Shown: piece after piece, positions 61,170 through 64,000 of the stretch | Layout: each line of letters opens with the position of its first letter | Position numbering within the stretch: the stretch's first letter is position 1 | Assembly (NCBI GenBank): GCA_947447265.1 | Contig: CANFKC010000016.1 | Coordinates: forward strand, 34,452 to 98,451 | Length of the DNA: 64,000 nucleotides | Reading direction: 5' to 3' | Source: Chitinophagaceae bacterium | GTDB taxonomy: Bacteria > Bacteroidota > Bacteroidia > Chitinophagales > Chitinophagaceae | The notes under the pieces: model-generated | The model's database searches: none | What the model saw: only the letters and a program-made list of their open reading frames with translations | What the model was told of the DNA's origin: nothing | Program-made: the position numbers and the translations under genes

Positions 61170-63422
61170 ATGAATAGAAAGTTGTTGGGCGTGTTTTGCC
61201 TCGTAATGGGTTGGGGAATATGCAATAGTGATGCGCAGGAAATAACATTGGTCAGCAACAGATCATCAACCTATAAAATAGTAGTGCCGGCTGAAGCAAC
61301 TGCTTTAGAGCAGAAGTCAGCAAAGGTTTTACAGCAATACATTAACCAGGTAACTGGTGCTCAATTGCCGGTAGTTAGCGGGGACGCTGCTGCCGGCAAT
61401 ACTGCTATATACCTGGGCCATACCGGTAAGGGTGAAGCCTTGCATAGTGGTAAGTTGCCCCTAGAAGGCTACTTACTGCAGACAGATGGCAAGAACCTGG
61501 TAATTATGGGTGGCAGCGGACAGGGGCTTATTTACGGGGTATATGCCTTCCTTGAAAAATATGCGGGTTGCCGTAAAATGAGCGAGGCTGCAGTCGTAAG
61601 TAAACCAGTCAATCAACTGAAAATACCAGCCATTAAAGAAGAAGTAAAGCCGCAATTTGAATATCGCGAAACGTATTACCCTGCGGCCAATAATGCCGAA
61701 TTCCTGGGGTGGAACAGGCTACAGAAATTTGAAGACCTTTGGGGACCGCATACCTGGGGGCATACTTATGATAAACTGGTGCCGGCGAAAACCTATTTTA
61801 AAACGCATCCTGAATATTATGCGTTGGTGAAGGGAAGGCGCCAGCCATCGCAGCTTTGCCTGGGCAATGAAGAGGTATATAAAATTGTTGTAGGCGAATT
61901 GAGGAAGCGCATGGCTGCAAGCACTGACGCTTTATACTGGTCAGTAAGTCCGAATGACGATATCGGCTGGTGCGAATGCGATAAATGCAAGCCCGTTGAT
62001 GATGAGCAGGGTAGCCCATCGGGTTCGCTGATAAAATTTGTAAATAAAGTAGCCGCAAATTTCCCTGATAAAAAAATTACTACACTCGCCTACGGCTACA
62101 CCCACAAGGCCCCTAAAAGCCTGCGCCCTGCCACCAATGTGTACGTTTTCCTGAGTAACATTGATGCCTATCGCGACAAGCCGCTGGCTGAAGAAGGATC
62201 TGCCAGTGCATTCAGGAATGACCTTAAAGCCTGGGGGGCACTTACCCCCAATATTTTTGTTTGGGACTATACCACTGAGTTCACGAATTACCTGGCTCCC
62301 TTTCCCAATTTCCATACGCTACAAGCCAATATTCAGTACCTGAAGAGTAATGGTGTTAAGGGTATTTTCTCGCAGGGCAGCGGTGATATGTACAGCGAAT
62401 TTGCAGAGTTGCGTGCCTATATTACTGCACGCCTTCTGGTTGATGCCAATGCTAATGTAAAGCAGCTCACAGACGATTTTTTAACCGAGTACTTCGGACC
62501 TAAGGCCGGGAAGTACATTGGTGATTACATAGCGTTGTTGCAGGAAAAAATGCTGGCATCTCATCGTAAGTTGGATATTTACGGTAATCCGGTAAACGAG
62601 TGGAATGCCTATTTGTCTCCCGATAATATCGATTTGTACAGTGCAATACTGGATAAGGCAGAGGCCGCAGCAGAAGGCAACAAAGAATACCAGGAAAGGG
62701 TAGTAAAGGCCCGCCTGCCGCTGGAATACACGGTATTGCAGCAAGCCCGTTTTTATGGTATAGAGAGGTTCGGGATATTTGATAAAAGCGCAGGCGGTAA
62801 ATGGACCGTGAAACCCAAAATTCAGGAGAAAGTCAAGCGCTTTGTAGCAAACTGTAACAAGGCCGGAGTAACCGAGCTATCGGAAGGCGGCATTAGCCCT
62901 GACCAATACCTTGCAGAATGGAACGGCATTTTTTCGAGAGGGGTAAAGCCAACAATTGCAGTTGGCGCGACAGTAACTTTACAGCAACCCTTCACTGCTG
63001 ACTATCCTGCCAAAGGTAATCGCACCATCGTGGACGGCAACCCTGGCTATGATGATTTCAGTTACAACTGGTTGTGCTTTTATGGCATACCCATGGTCGC
63101 CACTATTGACCTGGGTACTAAACAAAGCATAAATATTATACAGGCCGATTTCCTCGATGATCCGCGCCACTTTATATTCCTGCCGGAAAGCGTGAAGATA
63201 GAAGTATCTGCCGATGGGTCGAAGTACGAAACATTCGCAACGCAAACCTACAGCCGTGCAGAAGAACATTTCGAACTTTCAACGAGCAAATTTGCCGGTA
63301 ATAAGGCAGTGCAAGCGCGCTACATAAAGGTTACGGCAACCAACGGCTCCAACCTGCCGGTATGGCGCTTTAAAGAAGGTAAAAAGCCGATGATAGCCTG
63401 TAGTGAGGTTTGGGTGCAGTAA
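61170..63422 (+). CDS. DUF4838 glycosidase-like secreted protein with C-terminal discoidin-type domain
   Basis: 750 residues. A signal peptide is followed by an alpha-glucuronidase-N/GH20b-like domain (about 20-150, with IVVPAEATALEQKSAKVLQQYI and GQGLIYGVYAFLEKYAGCR). The central domain (about 155-560) holds WSVSPNDDIGWCECDKCKP, CDKC and QGSGDMYSEFAELRAYI. DUF4838 has this layout and is thought to be a barrel glycosidase of unknown specificity. The C-terminal ~140 residues are an F5/8-type carbohydrate-binding fold (MVATIDLGTKQSINIIQADF, RYIKVTATNG). It starts 11 bases after the exporter gene and so may be co-transcribed with it. Confidence 0.85.
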   Translation: MNRKLLGVFCLVMGWGICNSDAQEITLVSNRSSTYKIVVPAEATALEQKSAKVLQQYINQVTGAQLPVVSGDAAAGNTAIYLGHTGKGEALHSGKLPLEGYLLQTDGKNLVIMGGSGQGLIYGVYAFLEKYAGCRKMSEAAVVSKPVNQLKIPAIKEEVKPQFEYRETYYPAANNAEFLGWNRLQKFEDLWGPHTWGHTYDKLVPAKTYFKTHPEYYALVKGRRQPSQLCLGNEEVYKIVVGELRKRMAASTDALYWSVSPNDDIGWCECDKCKPVDDEQGSPSGSLIKFVNKVAANFPDKKITTLAYGYTHKAPKSLRPATNVYVFLSNIDAYRDKPLAEEGSASAFRNDLKAWGALTPNIFVWDYTTEFTNYLAPFPNFHTLQANIQYLKSNGVKGIFSQGSGDMYSEFAELRAYITARLLVDANANVKQLTDDFLTEYFGPKAGKYIGDYIALLQEKMLASHRKLDIYGNPVNEWNAYLSPDNIDLYSAILDKAEAAAEGNKEYQERVVKARLPLEYTVLQQARFYGIERFGIFDKSAGGKWTVKPKIQEKVKRFVANCNKAGVTELSEGGISPDQYLAEWNGIFSRGVKPTIAVGATVTLQQPFTADYPAKGNRTIVDGNPGYDDFSYNWLCFYGIPMVATIDLGTKQSINIIQADFLDDPRHFIFLPESVKIEVSADGSKYETFATQTYSRAEEHFELSTSKFAGNKAVQARYIKVTATNGSNLPVWRFKEGKKPMIACSEVWVQ

Positions 63423-63427
63423 ACAAC

Positions 63428-63799
63428 TTACCCTTGTTCCATTTTATGCTGCATTATAGCAGCGATAGAGGTAGCTCTGTTAATGGCCATGTCGGCAACT
63501 TCGCCGCTATACAATTCGTTTACCGTTGCCTTCCAAAGTTGCATCCAGTGCGCGAAGTGGGGTGGTTGTAATGGACTGATTTTGTTCAGCGCAAAATGCT
63601 TTGTCATTGGGTTGCCTGTAAAAGTGCCGGGCGGGAATAAAATGCTCTCCCAGAACGATACCATAACCGGTATATGTGCCTCCCACGAAAAGTGCGCTAC
63701 TTCTGTAAAAAAATGCCCGATTACAGGGTCTGGTATTACTTTTTTGTAAAAGCTTTCTACAAGGTGTTGTATGTCGTCTTTGCCTTTAATATCGTTCAT
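63428..63799 (-). CDS. Group III truncated hemoglobin
   Basis: 123 residues with the two-on-two globin pattern. The DIQHLVESFYKKVIPDPVIGHFF start, the FWESILFPPGTFTGNPMTKHFALN region and the proximal-His helix PPHFAHWMQLWKATV are typical of group III trHbs. They bind oxygen or nitric oxide. The gene ends five bases from the convergent DUF4838 gene. Metabolic context is not visible. Confidence 0.93.
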   Translation of the reverse strand: MNDIKGKDDIQHLVESFYKKVIPDPVIGHFFTEVAHFSWEAHIPVMVSFWESILFPPGTFTGNPMTKHFALNKISPLQPPHFAHWMQLWKATVNELYSGEVADMAINRATSIAAIMQHKMEQG

Positions 63800-63842
63800 G
63801 GTAATTGATGCAAGCTATGCTGCGTTGCTGCCGGCAAAGTAA

Positions 63843-64000
63843 CTACTTCTCCGCATCAAAAAAGCTGCTGTCCGTCACCATTCCATCGAGCCGCACAGTA
63901 TACCACTTCCCGGCCTGCCGCTCGCGGTGTACAATTTTTACAAATTCTTCATTGCTGAAGGCATCGGTTACGGTATTTGAGTCGCATACGATCTGCAAAT
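63843..64000 (-). CDS. C-terminal end of an unidentified protein (runs out of the window)
   Basis: On the minus strand an open frame enters at 64000 and ends at the TAG 63843-63845. It reads LQIVCDSNTVTDAFSNEE and ends GMVTDSSFFDAEK. About 52 residues are visible, with protein-like composition and no recognisable motif. The rest lies beyond the window, so no function can be given. Confidence 0.6.
   Translation of the reverse strand, partial: LQIVCDSNTVTDAFSNEEFVKIVHRERQAGKWYTVRLDGMVTDSSFFDAEK

Overview
The window comes from a Gram-negative member of the Bacteroidota, most likely a Chitinophagaceae/Chitinophagales-type bacterium. The grounds are three large secreted proteins with type IX secretion (T9SS) C-terminal sorting domains, promoters of the -33 TTTG / -7 TAnnTTTG type, the near absence of Shine-Dalgarno motifs, a family-typical RecA, and many hairpin-rich intergenic repeats. 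I see no rRNA, tRNA, transposase, integrase, phage gene or CRISPR array. This is a chromosomal core region broken up by two repeat-rich islands.

Region by region: 0-4.5 kb holds two hexosaminide-degrading enzymes (GH2 and GH20) in one operon. 4.8-7.0 kb is a PKD-repeat T9SS type B protein. 7.1-9.05 kb is a gene-poor repeat island with one orphan small gene. 9.1-15.3 kb has a DinB-like protein, a large Asp-box repeat T9SS protein, a TlpA-like thioredoxin and a tandem pair of barrel-like proteins of which one is a pseudogene. 15.6-17.5 kb encodes electron transfer flavoprotein. 17.57-20.35 kb is a second repeat island made of micro-hairpins, with two orphan small genes. 21.3-30.3 kb has creD, an HI0933-type flavoprotein, recA, an ECF sigma/anti-sigma pair and glutaminyl cyclase. 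30.4-31.5 kb has two related small secreted proteins.

31.6-36.9 kb is the first candidate novel system. It consists of two coiled-coil proteins (one membrane anchored), a substrate-binding-like protein fused to an OmpA peptidoglycan-binding domain, an ABC permease and an ABC ATPase, all in the same direction. 37-49.3 kb holds MarC, peptidase T, a T9SS protein with a tiny basic secreted partner, an O-antigen-ligase-like protein, MeaB GTPase, a WecA/MraY-type sugar-phosphate transferase, a lipoprotein, a DinB relative, GNAT-ilvE and an EamA transporter that diverges from a MocR regulator.

50.9-61.2 kb is the second candidate system. It encodes a TPR histidine kinase, a lone receiver protein, a HEAT-repeat membrane protein, two tandem processive family 2 glycosyltransferases, and a 986-residue TPR protein with a C-terminal outer-membrane barrel. 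This looks like a synthase-dependent exopolysaccharide secretion machine with its own two-component input. A DUF4838 glycosidase-like protein, a group III truncated hemoglobin and the end of an unidentified gene close the window.
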